From IMG/VR virus record IMGVR_UViG_3300034013_000646, positions 1 to 51,024 of that record: a stretch of DNA of 51,024 bases; one strand, written 5' to 3'. The stretch comes from a virus. Under the pieces are notes generated by a model. It was not told the origin of the DNA. It searched no databases and saw only the letters and a list, made by a program, of their open reading frames with translations. Made by a program: the position numbers and the translations under genes. This document shows, one piece after another, positions 38,988 through 46,092 of this stretch. The stretch's first letter is position 1, and the number at the start of each line of letters is the position of its first letter.

Positions 38988-39071
38988 TGGAGGCATGGGA
39001 ATCGAACCCAAAAATAAAGCCTAATTAATCAAAATTAGACTTTCCTAGACCCCCGTTTTAAATAGCCGCCA
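38988..39071 (-). tRNA. Degenerate tRNA-like sequence
   Basis: Acceptor TGGCGGC/GCCTCCA (6 of 7 pairs) and T arm TGGG-TTCGATT-CCCA are clear. The D arm has an over-long loop. The middle is an 11-bp hairpin AAAGTCTAATT/AATTAGGCTTT with loop TTGATT, longer than an anticodon arm. Probably a tRNA relic or tRNA-mimic rather than a working tRNA. Confidence 0.4.
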
Positions 39072-39127
39072 ACTCTCTTTTGAATTGACGGCATCTCATG
39101 TATATAATCTCATGAAAAGTGGTAGTG

Positions 39128-39157
39128 CAAAGATAGGTAGATTTTTTCAATTTGCAA
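39128..39157 (-). promoter_or_regulatory. Promoter of the RNA unit
   Basis: Minus-strand TATCTTTG (39128-39135) with TTGCAA at 39152-39157, 16 nt upstream. TSS near 39121 leads into about 600 nt without a gene that holds the tRNA-like elements. Confidence 0.5.
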
Positions 39158-39175
39158 TATCATTAACATTTGCCC

Positions 39176-39373
39176 TTAAAAGACGGTGCGAATATCCACC
39201 AACTCAACCGACTTTATGTTAGTAGGCTGCTTTTGTAAATGACCGTTGTATGTGCCGTAATTTTTGCGGCTGTCTTTTTCTGGCTTCATCCATTTTTCAC
39301 CGTCCCAATATAAAATCTTTTTTGTTCCGTTTATTCGGTAATATTCGCCTATTTCTAGTTTTGATAAATCCAT
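39176..39373 (-). CDS. Small hypothetical protein
   Basis: 65 residues: LEIGEYYRINGTKKILYWDGEKWMKPEKD has a short beta-barrel-like pattern with W-D-G-x-K-W, as in small DNA- or wall-binding folds. Basic C-terminus. 11 bp after the upstream gene. Function unknown. Confidence 0.5.
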   Translation of the reverse strand: MDLSKLEIGEYYRINGTKKILYWDGEKWMKPEKDSRKNYGTYNGHLQKQPTNIKSVELVDIRTVF

Positions 39374-39384
39374 TTTTTATTATT

Positions 39385-39711
39385 TTAAATTGTTTTTGAT
39401 TTATGCGGAACGCCGTTGCGCTTATGTACTGCCATTGCGGCAAAAACATAACGATCTACAATTTTGCGCTTTCTTTGCGTCGGCTTTTTAATGTGCTTTA
39501 GTTTTTTATGCCAAAACTTTTTTAAGCCGTTTATATATGCTTTTCGCTTTGCTATTTCAGCGTTTATTTTGCTTTCAATTGGTATTACGTATTGAGTACC
39601 AAAGGTAGCGCGCCAAACGTCGGACGCGTCAATGCTGGTATCGTTTGCCTCGTTTGTTTGCTGTGCTATTTCTTCGCACTTTTGCATTTGTTGCTTGAAG
39701 GTTAATTCCAT
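39385..39711 (-). CDS. Hypothetical basic protein
   Basis: 108 residues. Acidic N-terminal half and strongly basic C-terminal half (KKFWHKKLKHIKKPTQRKRK), which suggests nucleic-acid binding. No HTH can be named. 15 bp after the mini-protein gene at 39727. Confidence 0.5.
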   Translation of the reverse strand: MELTFKQQMQKCEEIAQQTNEANDTSIDASDVWRATFGTQYVIPIESKINAEIAKRKAYINGLKKFWHKKLKHIKKPTQRKRKIVDRYVFAAMAVHKRNGVPHKSKTI

Positions 39712-39726
39712 TTTTAAATGTGATTT

Positions 39727-39834
39727 TTAATCTTTAATGCCCCAAAGTTTTGTATTTGGATTCCATTTTGCTCCTGTGCGTTTTGCTACTTCCCTTGGGT
39801 GTGTTGCGCTGAATGGTATTGATAAGTAAATCAT
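39727..39834 (-). CDS. 35-residue DUF5710-like mini-protein
   Basis: MIYLSIPFSATHPREVAKRT followed by GAKWNPNTKLWGI reproduces the core of the DUF5710 domain (xYLxVPFxExxxAKxLGAxWdpxxKxWyV), normally a part of larger phage and plasmid proteins. The start is preceded by the conserved leader AATATAAAAATTATG and the GTTACCAC promoter at 39885. Confidence 0.6.
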   Translation of the reverse strand: MIYLSIPFSATHPREVAKRTGAKWNPNTKLWGIKD

Positions 39835-39884
39835 AATTTTTATATTTTAAGATTAAGTGAGTGCGTTACCGCTTTTTGATGATA

Positions 39885-39918
39885 CAAAGATACGGGTACT
39901 TTGTATTATTGTGGTAAC
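39885..39918 (-). promoter_or_regulatory. GTTACCAC-class promoter, copy B
   Basis: GTTACCAC (39911-39918), 18 nt, TATCTTTG (39885-39892), minus strand. Serves the mini-protein gene and the two genes after it. Confidence 0.7.
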
Positions 39919-39977
39919 TTTTATTCATTTTTTTTCAGAAAAAAGTGTTAAAGTTTTTTCAATTATTTCTGAAAGAT

Positions 39978-40199
39978 TTACAGGTATCCAAAAAACCTAA
40001 CCCCGTCTTGTGTGTATAAGTGTGTTACATTGAGGTAAAAGTAAAGATTATTATATTCGTCAAAATAATAGTCGTCGCTTGGTGCTTCTATCCATTTTTC
40101 CGCTTGCATTTGAGGCAAACTATTTGCAACCGCAAAAACCACATTTGTAGTTTTGTAGTCCCTTTTCACAAAATCTGCATTCTTAAACACTTGCATCAT
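39978..40199 (-). CDS. Small hypothetical protein
   Basis: 73 residues, acidic and Tyr-rich (DDYYFDEYNNLYFYLN), alpha/beta. An imperfect GCCCG...CGGGC hairpin lies between it and the upstream gene. Function unknown. Confidence 0.5.
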   Translation of the reverse strand: MMQVFKNADFVKRDYKTTNVVFAVANSLPQMQAEKWIEAPSDDYYFDEYNNLYFYLNVTHLYTQDGVRFFGYL

Positions 40200-40267
40200 T
40201 GTATTGTATATTTAGTAGTTAGTGAAAAATTTGCCCGCTTTTACACGGGCGTTTTGTTGGCGTTGGC

Positions 40268-40474
40268 TTAATCATATCTTTTAGATAGCCAATTTTCAAA
40301 ACCAATTTTTTGGTCTTTTGCATCTAAATTGTTAAATTCTACGAATCTATTAGATACCCACTCATGCAAAGTTTGCATTTCAGAAAAAGGCAAGCCAGTA
40401 GATTGCATTAGCCTATTAATAAAAACGTCGTAACAGTTTTTTAATGCTTGTGTAATTTCAATTGCAGTATTCAT
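40268..40474 (-). CDS. Small hypothetical protein
   Basis: 68 residues, all-helical pattern (AIEITQALKNCYDVFINRLM). Preceded by the A/T leader TAAAATATTATG and the GTTACCAC-class promoter at 40528, which supports the start. Function unknown. Confidence 0.55.
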   Translation of the reverse strand: MNTAIEITQALKNCYDVFINRLMQSTGLPFSEMQTLHEWVSNRFVEFNNLDAKDQKIGFENWLSKRYD

Positions 40475-40527
40475 AATATTTTATTTAAGTGAGTGAGTAA
40501 TTAGTACGCTGTGCGTTTTTGATGATA

Positions 40528-40561
40528 CAAAGATACGGTACTACTTTATTAAAGTGGTAAC
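40528..40561 (-). promoter_or_regulatory. GTTACCAC-class promoter, copy C
   Basis: GTTACCAC (40554-40561), 18 nt, TATCTTTG (40528-40535), minus strand. Upstream it shares TTTTTATTTTTCA and GATTGATAATC with copy A, and like copy A it lies just after a terminator. Confidence 0.7.
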
Positions 40562-40640
40562 AAAAAAGCAATTATTTTTCATAAAATTACATTTTTATTT
40601 TTCAAAAACTTCTGAAAGTAGATAAACGATTGATAATCAA

Positions 40641-40672
40641 TAAAAAAGCCGCCCGATTTACAACGGAGCGGC
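40641..40672 (-). terminator. Intrinsic terminator, near copy of 38511-38546
   Basis: GCCGC (40668-40672) pairs with GCGGC (40648-40652) on the minus strand, followed by TTTTTTATTG. Ends the transcript of the two membrane proteins upstream. Confidence 0.65.
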
Positions 40673-40692
40673 CAAAATTAAAATAATCTCAC

Positions 40693-40839
40693 TTAATAAA
40701 AATATAAAAATAAAATACAAAAACTCCAACCAAATAAAGATCGCATCTTAAAAATTACATAAATTAGCATCCAAATACAGGCACTAAAAATAAACGCATT
40801 TCTGCAACCCTTATTAAAACCTCCATCTTGCTCAGTCAT
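40693..40839 (-). CDS. 48-residue membrane peptide
   Basis: Starts by a TAATG overlap with the upstream gene and shares its MTEQ start. One or two hydrophobic segments (AFIFSACIWMLIYVIF; FGWSFCILFLYFY). Function unknown. Confidence 0.5.
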   Translation of the reverse strand: MTEQDGGFNKGCRNAFIFSACIWMLIYVIFKMRSLFGWSFCILFLYFY

Positions 40840-41168
40840 TACGGCAATTTTTTGATGTACCTAATGAGTATATAACCCAAAACTAGCGCGCCACTAGTTG
40901 AAAACAAAGCAAACCGAACGCCCATAAAAGGAAATACCGATACAAGCAACCCGACCGCGCCGCAAATAACAAAAGGGCAATCCATAATGCAAGCGTATAG
41001 AACAGATTTATTGCCGTACCGTCTTTTGACCCAATCTGTTACAAACCATAACGGGTAGGTTATATCTCGCATTAATAACCATATCGCAGTACCAATACCC
41101 GCGCCGGATATGGCTGCCATAATTTGCATATAAAAGGTCAAAAATAAATCTGTGCTTTGTTCTGTCAT
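40839..41168 (-). CDS. Multi-span membrane protein
   Basis: 109 residues with three likely membrane spans (16-33, 58-80, 85-103) and a basic loop (WVKRRYGNKS). First gene after the TTGCGCAA-class promoter at 41185. Could be a superinfection-exclusion or holin-like protein; no family recognised. Confidence 0.55.
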   Translation of the reverse strand: MTEQSTDLFLTFYMQIMAAISGAGIGTAIWLLMRDITYPLWFVTDWVKRRYGNKSVLYACIMDCPFVICGAVGLLVSVFPFMGVRFALFSTSGALVLGYILIRYIKKLP

Positions 41169-41184
41169 GGTTATTTTTTTTGCG

Positions 41185-41216
41185 CAAAGATATACGATAT
41201 TTTTTTATTTGCGCAA
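41185..41216 (-). promoter_or_regulatory. TTGCGCAA-class promoter with two palindromes
   Basis: TATCTTTG (41185-41192) with TTGCGCAA at 41209-41216, 16 nt upstream, and a second TTGCGCAA (41180-41187) overlapping the -7 box. Two sites over one promoter suggest repressor control. Confidence 0.6.
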
Positions 41217-41225
41217 TGTTTTTAT

Positions 41226-41462
41226 TTACCGCCAAACATCTCCATTGACGTATGATTTTTGATATTCATCATCTAACCTTTGCTTAAATTCGCTCACCAG
41301 GTTTTCAACAGACTCTTTGCTTACTGGCTCAATTGCATGGAATTCAAGTCTTGCTCCTTTGTGCATTCCAGAGCGGTAAGCAATTTCTATTTGCTGTTTT
41401 ATGTAATCAGCAGAATACCATGTTTCGTATTTACCGTTTCTTTCTATTGTTAATGTATCCAT
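41226..41462 (-). CDS. Small hypothetical protein
   Basis: 78 residues: short strands at the N-terminus (TLTIERNGKYETWYSADYIK) then helices. No known motif. Located directly upstream of the promoter at 41185. Confidence 0.5.
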   Translation of the reverse strand: MDTLTIERNGKYETWYSADYIKQQIEIAYRSGMHKGARLEFHAIEPVSKESVENLVSEFKQRLDDEYQKSYVNGDVWR

Positions 41463-41471
41463 TTATTTTTT

Positions 41472-41759
41472 TTAAACTGTAACGCCTAATTCATCTGCAT
41501 TGTGTTCTGTAATTTCCTCTAAGTCGAAAGAATCGCCCTTGTATCTTGCGCGGTCGTTCTTAAAAGAAAATATTTCATTTTCAATATCTTCGCTTACAAT
41601 ATTTTCACTTAATGAAGTGCCTAATACGTCTGTACTATTGCCGACCTTTAAAATTCCGACCGCCTCGGCAAAGTTTAAAGCCTCAATTATTTGACCGTAA
41701 ACAGATCGGTGTTTATCGAAAAACATATATTCTGTTCTTACTACTGCAAATCTTTTCAT
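41472..41759 (-). CDS. Hypothetical protein
   Basis: 95 residues, acidic, with a strand-helix pattern (FAVVRTEYMFFDKHRSVYGQ). ATGA-type overlap with the upstream membrane gene. Function unknown. Confidence 0.5.
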   Translation of the reverse strand: MKRFAVVRTEYMFFDKHRSVYGQIIEALNFAEAVGILKVGNSTDVLGTSLSENIVSEDIENEIFSFKNDRARYKGDSFDLEEITEHNADELGVTV

Positions 41760-41992
41760 TGTATATTGTGTCTGTAATATATGGAAATTATAGAAATAAA
41801 TATATCAAAAACGACCTTTACTGAAAAAATTATAAGTACGTAATTAAACTGCCTTTGTAGTTTATCCATGTAATAGCCCATAATATTCAGTTTGCTTTTT
41901 AAACCGTCTGCGTATCGCTGCCAATCCTTACCCTCGTCCGTTTTTGGCGGTGGCGGCATTGGGTTTTGTATTTGTGGTATGTTTTTGTTCAT
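41756..41992 (-). CDS. Single-span membrane protein
   Basis: 78 residues: proline-rich N-terminus (QNPMPPPPKTDEG), helix, then a C-terminal membrane span (about 50-72, YVLIIFSVKVVFDIFISIIS). Layout of a tail-anchored protein. Function unknown. Confidence 0.55.
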   Translation of the reverse strand: MNKNIPQIQNPMPPPPKTDEGKDWQRYADGLKSKLNIMGYYMDKLQRQFNYVLIIFSVKVVFDIFISIISIYYRHNIQ

Positions 41993-42000
41993 GTTGTTGC

Positions 42001-42276
42001 TTAATTTATGCTGTCTGCGTCGTATGGCAGTGAGTTAATCTTTTCATCAACCGAAAAGCATTTTACAGTTACGCAGCCTTTGCGCGTTTGAGAATCAAAA
42101 CAATGTTCGGCCTCAAAGTCTCTTGAATACGATATGTCTTGCTCGGTTAAAAACAAAGACAATTCATCGGCTAATTGCTGGTAAAAAGAAATTTGTTTGC
42201 TGTAAATGGTGGTTTTATAACTAATCCAACTGCCGTTTTGTGTTACAGTTCCGCTTGAAAGTCTTACTATTTGCAT
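42001..42276 (-). CDS. Hypothetical protein
   Basis: 91 residues, beta-rich N-terminus (VRLSSGTVTQNGSWISYKTT) with a later FDSQTRKGCVTVKCF strand pair. No family recognised. Overlaps nothing; 13 bp from the upstream gene. Confidence 0.5.
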   Translation of the reverse strand: MQIVRLSSGTVTQNGSWISYKTTIYSKQISFYQQLADELSLFLTEQDISYSRDFEAEHCFDSQTRKGCVTVKCFSVDEKINSLPYDADSIN

Positions 42277-42289
42277 TGTGTTTTATATT

Positions 42290-42610
42290 TTATTGAGTGT
42301 ATTGATCAGGATTAAAATCAATTATTTTTCTAACGCCAAATGGCGATTTATAGTCAAGCAAATAAATAACACCAATACTTTCATGGCAAAGTCCTGTTGC
42401 TATTTTTTTTACTAACGTTTGCGGCGTTTGCGGATAAATACATATTTGCAGATGTTTATAAATATCTGCCTGCAATTCATCAAAATCTACTGTTATCATT
42501 TTTATTGCCGGATGCCTGTATCTATGTTCACCATGTGAAAAATACTGTTCGCCCGGATAAATTTCTTTGCCTACCCAATGACCTGTTTCAGATTTTACTA
42601 TTTGCGCCAT
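42290..42610 (-). CDS. Hypothetical protein
   Basis: 106 residues, His/Tyr-rich near the N-terminus (YFSHGEHRYRHPAIKM), alpha/beta after that. The histidines could bind metal, but no known motif is formed. Starts 5 bp after the stop of the interrupted gene at 42616. Confidence 0.5.
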   Translation of the reverse strand: MAQIVKSETGHWVGKEIYPGEQYFSHGEHRYRHPAIKMITVDFDELQADIYKHLQICIYPQTPQTLVKKIATGLCHESIGVIYLLDYKSPFGVRKIIDFNPDQYTQ

Positions 42611-42615
42611 ATTTT

Positions 42616-42900
42616 TTAGTTTTTTATGTATTTTGCAAGAAAAACGGTAACAGTTAAATCGTACCCGGAAAGTAAATCATTAAAAAGTGCTTCGTGATTA
42701 ATAATATATTTTTCCAGCCGTTCCAGTTCCGCCAAATTTTTTTGATTTACTACTTCATATTCGTTCGCCTCTCAAACGTCCATTTCTTTGTAGTGCGGCA
42801 ATAGTGAATAATTGTGATAATTTACGGCAGATTTTACCGATAATATTTGGCCAATTACGCTATCTTGGTGCTGCGATTTTAATTTCAAAGTATTTGACAT
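42616..42900 (-). pseudogene. Small gene interrupted by an in-frame TGA
   Basis: A 95-codon frame from 42900 (MSNTLKLKSQHQDSVIGQIL) is broken by TGA at 42772-42774 after 42 codons and then continues for 51 codons (EANEYEVVNQKNLAELERLE…AKYIKN) to a TAA just before the next gene. Spacing to both neighbours fits the full frame. TGA is a normal stop elsewhere in this genome (ATGA overlaps), so recoding of the code is unlikely. A nonsense mutation or readthrough remains. Confidence 0.55.
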
Positions 42901-42947
42901 TGCTTATATTTTATTGAGTGAAATTTGCCCGTTTTTAGGCGGGGGGT

Positions 42948-43142
42948 TTATTTATATTTTATGTGCTTTATTATTGGATAAATTGATGTTGAAAACAAAC
43001 TGAAAACGTAAAATACAACAACCAATACAGGTATTATTTTTTTACCTTCATCCGTAAATGCGTTTGTAAAAATAGACAAAAACAGAAACAATCCATAAAA
43101 AACAGTATTCCTTATACCCATTCCAATATAAAACCTTATCAT
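42948..43142 (-). CDS. Two-span membrane protein
   Basis: 64 residues with hydrophobic segments at 10-28 and 38-56 and a basic end (KHIKYK). ATGA overlap with the upstream gene. A small holin-like or exclusion protein is possible; unknown. Confidence 0.55.
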   Translation of the reverse strand: MIRFYIGMGIRNTVFYGLFLFLSIFTNAFTDEGKKIIPVLVVVFYVFSLFSTSIYPIIKHIKYK

Positions 43143-43318
43143 AGTGATGCTTTTTTGTCTAAAAATTTACGCCAAAGATTTAGCAAGGTTTTATTTTCCT
43201 TCCCATAAATACTATCGAGATTCCTTAACTGGTCAATTGCGTATTCAATATCAGATAAGTCTGTACAATTTGACGGATTCAAGTAAGGATCTTTTTTTAT
43301 TGCGTCTTTAAGTTTCAT
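43139..43318 (-). CDS. Small hypothetical protein
   Basis: 59 residues from MKLKDAIKKDPYLNPSNCTD. An upstream in-frame ATG at 43396 would place the start before the promoter at 43342, so the inner ATG is chosen. Helical. Function unknown. Confidence 0.55.
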   Translation of the reverse strand: MKLKDAIKKDPYLNPSNCTDLSDIEYAIDQLRNLDSIYGKENKTLLNLWRKFLDKKASL

Positions 43319-43341
43319 GTTGCTGTGCGTTTTTGATAGGT

Positions 43342-43375
43342 CAAAGATACGCCCACTTCGCATTAAAGTGGTAAC
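43342..43375 (-). promoter_or_regulatory. GTTACCAC-class promoter, copy D
   Basis: GTTACCAC (43368-43375), 18 nt, TATCTTTG (43342-43349), minus strand. The leader to the start codon is about 17 nt. The related tract TTTTTATTTTTCA and a TTGAAAG element lie upstream. Confidence 0.7.
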
Positions 43376-43451
43376 ATTTAATAAACTTTTTTTCATTTTT
43401 ATTTTTCAAAAACAATTGAAAGTTTATAACGTACTAAAAATCAATTACTTA

Positions 43452-43832
43452 CTAAACAAAATACCTAATACCGCCCCGCCTTTTATTTTCCTGCCTTTGC
43501 AATAAACCCGCCTTAAAAGCACGATACAAAATATTCCGCACCTTTTCGGGTGTACTGCCTATGCTGTCTGCTATCTCATTTGAGTACTCAGAGCCGTTTT
43601 GCACCTGCCTAATCACTTGCATCATTTTGTCGGTCGGTTTTATTTGCCGTTTGCGCGGCGCGTATTCGCCCGTTACAAAGATATGCCCGTACGTTACCGT
43701 TGCAATGCCCATTTTTTCAGCGCGCTTTAGATCGCGCTTTGTGATGTGGTGCGCTTTGGTGTAAGTTTGTAGCGGTACTGGCTTGCTTGTTGTAGCAAAC
43801 TTGCTGAGCGTTTGTTTTTGTGCTTCGTTCAT
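43452..43832 (-). CDS. Winged-helix DNA-binding protein
   Basis: 126 residues. The C-terminal half (YSNEIADSIGSTPEKVRNIL then FKAGLLQRQENKRRGG) is a winged helix: helix-turn-helix followed by a basic wing ending in R-Y-F. N-terminal half has another helical repeat (HHITKRDLKRAEKMGIATVT) like a small HTH. Likely an early transcription regulator. Confidence 0.6.
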   Translation of the reverse strand: MNEAQKQTLSKFATTSKPVPLQTYTKAHHITKRDLKRAEKMGIATVTYGHIFVTGEYAPRKRQIKPTDKMMQVIRQVQNGSEYSNEIADSIGSTPEKVRNILYRAFKAGLLQRQENKRRGGIRYFV

Positions 43833-43838
43833 TGTTTA

Positions 43839-44048
43839 TTAGTATGTCCCTGTTTTTGTGCAATTGTGGTACGCATTGTTTATTTTATTGCCATTTTTAT
43901 CCTTTAGGTTTGGAATATTTATTTTTCTCCAGCCGTATTTTTCAAAATATGCAACATCTAAAAATGGAAGTTTAAACCCATAAGAATAATCAAAATGATG
44001 GATATAGTGAATCCCTGTAATTAATTGTATTAGTCTGTATTTTTTCAT
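43839..44048 (-). CDS. Small hypothetical protein
   Basis: 69 residues, rich in Tyr, His and Asn (IHYIHHFDYSYGFKLPFLDV), basic overall. No motif recognised. 3 bp after the upstream gene. Confidence 0.5.
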   Translation of the reverse strand: MKKYRLIQLITGIHYIHHFDYSYGFKLPFLDVAYFEKYGWRKINIPNLKDKNGNKINNAYHNCTKTGTY

Positions 44049-44051
44049 ATT

Positions 44052-44600
44052 CTATTTAGTTGGAAAGTCTGCATTGTTGCCCTGCTTGTACCAGTCACCT
44101 TCCTTTTTTAGCATTGATAGGTGCATGGTCATTGCGGTTAAAATTCCGTTTAACGCCCGTAATTGCGCCGCTACGACTTCATGTTGCGCCTCCGCTATTG
44201 CTTCATTCATCATTAATTCGCCGTTTGCAACCTTAGCCTTTTCCCGTGCGTCTGTTGTGCTTTCGCCTGCTGCCTTTAACGCTAATTTAGACTTTACAAA
44301 ATCAATCGCATAGCGTGTTTGAGCCGCTCGCTTTTCTACTGATGCGTTGCCTAACTCCTTAGTATATTCAAAACAGTAAAAAGCAAGGGCGCTCATTTGT
44401 TTCTGCAAAAAAGCAATGTCGTTAAAATCGACTGGAATAGAATTAAACCATTCAGCAATTTTAGACGCTTCACTTATTGCGCTGCCAGCCGTGTAAATAT
44501 TTACAATGTGTTGGCCGTCGGGTAGCGCCTCTACCAAATTACGAATTATGGGCTTGGTTTCTGCTGTAATTTGTCCGCGCTTTGTTTCTATTGTTATCAT
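44052..44600 (-). CDS. Hypothetical helical early protein
   Basis: 182 residues, predicted all-helical, with an Ala/Glu-rich centre (KLALKAAGESTTDAREKAKV) and a C-terminal Met-rich helix. Clean spacing to both neighbours. No catalytic motif. Function unknown. Confidence 0.55.
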   Translation of the reverse strand: MITIETKRGQITAETKPIIRNLVEALPDGQHIVNIYTAGSAISEASKIAEWFNSIPVDFNDIAFLQKQMSALAFYCFEYTKELGNASVEKRAAQTRYAIDFVKSKLALKAAGESTTDAREKAKVANGELMMNEAIAEAQHEVVAAQLRALNGILTAMTMHLSMLKKEGDWYKQGNNADFPTK

Positions 44601-44657
44601 AATTTATATTTCACTTGATTTGCCGCCGCCTAATCTAAATTAAGCGGCGGCAATGAT

Positions 44658-44861
44658 TTACAGCCCTCTTTCTAGTAATTGCAAGCGCATATCCAATACA
44701 TTGCTGTACTGCTGCATTGTAAGCAATTGTGCAGAAAGTAGGTATTGGTGATTTACTGAAACCGAATCAATGCGATCCGAATTTAGGAACGCTTTCAATC
44801 TTTCAATCTTTTCATCTAATTTCGCCTTTTCCTCAATGACGCGTGTTTTAAAATCTGACAT
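44658..44861 (-). CDS. crAss001_48-related small protein
   Basis: 67 residues. SDFKTRVIEEKAKLDEKIER, then LKAFL, and YLLSAQLLTMQQYSNVLDMR match the small helical family labelled crAss001_48-related in Bacteroidota phages (match from memory). Two helices, coiled-coil-like. Function unknown, widely shared among phages of this host group. Confidence 0.65.
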   Translation of the reverse strand: MSDFKTRVIEEKAKLDEKIERLKAFLNSDRIDSVSVNHQYLLSAQLLTMQQYSNVLDMRLQLLERGL

Positions 44862-44901
44862 AAGTATGTGTGTTTGCGCGGCTTTAGCCGCTGTTTAAAA
44901 G

Positions 44902-45003
44902 TTATTCAAAAATTGCATTAACGCCCAATGCTGCAACAAATAAAACAATTATTACCCATGCAATTGTTTCCCATGTTATTGCTTTTAAATTTTCCTTATT
45001 CAT
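44902..45003 (-). CDS. 33-residue membrane peptide
   Basis: MNKENLKAITWETIAWVIIV followed by LFVAALGVNAIFE: one span at about 13-30. 12 bp after the RuvC-like gene. A perfect GCGGCT/AGCCGC hairpin follows it. Short, so moderate support. Confidence 0.45.
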   Translation of the reverse strand: MNKENLKAITWETIAWVIIVLFVAALGVNAIFE

Positions 45004-45015
45004 ATTTTTGTTGAA

Positions 45016-45495
45016 TTATTTTATGTGCATAAATCCTATCATAGCCGCGTCGCGTTTTTCGGGGTTTGTTACGCCCTTATGCCCTGTTATTTTTTTAAAC
45101 ATTTCCGCGTCGTGCTTCCAAAGGTTGGGCGTTATTGGCTTGATTAGTCGGCATGGTATTCCTAATCCTTCACACATTTCAGCAATTAAAATGCCTACTT
45201 CGTGATTTCTGCCAACATCGCGACCAACCTCAGCTGCTTGTTTTGCGTTTAGTTTTACAATTTTGCCTTTTTTGTCTCTGTACTCTAAGTGAAAGTTAGA
45301 TTTATTTAACCAACCTGCCTCAAGCAAAACAGAACACGACCCGCAACCGTTTTCTTTTTCAATTTCCAGCCGTTGCATCAAATCGTAAAACCCTAAAGAC
45401 TCAAGGGTTAGTAATTTTTTGTCGTGGTAAATTGCGACACCCGACTTATCAATGTCCGGGTCAATACAAATAGTTATTTTGTAGTCGTCACTCAT
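45016..45495 (-). CDS. RuvC-like Holliday junction resolvase
   Basis: 159 residues with an RNase H-fold pattern: D12 in ITICIDPDIDKSGVAI, E59 in CSVLLEAGW, and D149 in NPEKRDAAMIGF, the order and spacing of RuvC-type resolvases. Such enzymes resolve branched replication or recombination intermediates before packaging. Fits with the RecT/YqaJ pair. An ATGA-like overlap links it to the upstream gene. Confidence 0.7.
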   Translation of the reverse strand: MSDDYKITICIDPDIDKSGVAIYHDKKLLTLESLGFYDLMQRLEIEKENGCGSCSVLLEAGWLNKSNFHLEYRDKKGKIVKLNAKQAAEVGRDVGRNHEVGILIAEMCEGLGIPCRLIKPITPNLWKHDAEMFKKITGHKGVTNPEKRDAAMIGFMHIK

Positions 45496-45736
45496 CTTTT
45501 TTGCTTAGTTTTAAATAATTATTGCAAATTTCAACGGCTCGATGATTTTCTTTGCTGTAAAAATGCGCCCGCAATTTACTTACATAATACACCCCTTTTG
45601 CAAGTTCGACGCGTGGTCGGTACTGTTTGCTGTTTAGGCTAAAATAGTACTCATTATCTTTGCCAAGCGTGGCTTCGATTAAATGCAGTACGCTTTTTGT
45701 GGCTTCACGTATTTCGTTGGGTAGATTGTCAATCAT
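45488..45736 (-). CDS. Hypothetical protein
   Basis: 82 residues from MIDNLPNEIREATKSVLHLI, chosen because its ATG overlaps the upstream stop (ATGA). Helical with a central YYFSLNSKQYRPRVELAKGV. Function unknown. Confidence 0.5.
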   Translation of the reverse strand: MIDNLPNEIREATKSVLHLIEATLGKDNEYYFSLNSKQYRPRVELAKGVYYVSKLRAHFYSKENHRAVEICNNYLKLSKKDE

Positions 45737-46092
45737 TCCACAATAATTGAAACATTGCCATAAAAACGAATTTCTAGAAAATTGCACAACGCCGCAACAA
45801 AAGAGCCGCCGCCTGCTCGGTCATACCTGTACCAAAAATCAAGTACAATGTAATTTTCGCCTTCTTCTCTGATGTTTGCATAGTAGTCGTTTGACATTGG
45901 GTAAAGATTAAAGCGACCTATTGCCACTCCGTCGTTATCTCGATACCAGTACCGTCCAATGCGGCTTGATTCATTAATCTCCCTTTGTGTTGGAATATGG
46001 CCGCCCATTGCTGCTACTGCTGCAAGGTTTAATACGGCGGTTAAATAATGCTCGAAAAGTTCGGGACTTTTGCCCGTAATTTTAATTTTCAT
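45733..46092 (-). CDS. Hypothetical protein
   Basis: 119 residues, alpha/beta, Tyr-rich centre (SSRIGRYWYRDNDGVAIGRF) and a C-terminal IRFYGNVSIIVE strand. No motif. Overlaps a possible membrane peptide upstream by 10 bp. Confidence 0.5.
   Translation of the reverse strand: MKIKITGKSPELFEHYLTAVLNLAAVAAMGGHIPTQREINESSRIGRYWYRDNDGVAIGRFNLYPMSNDYYANIREEGENYIVLDFWYRYDRAGGGSFVAALCNFLEIRFYGNVSIIVE

Noticed and set aside
42616-42900. TGA recoded as an amino acid in this phage
   Set aside because: TGA serves as stop in several ATGA overlaps (for example 366, 17690, 24797), and only one gene has an in-frame TGA.
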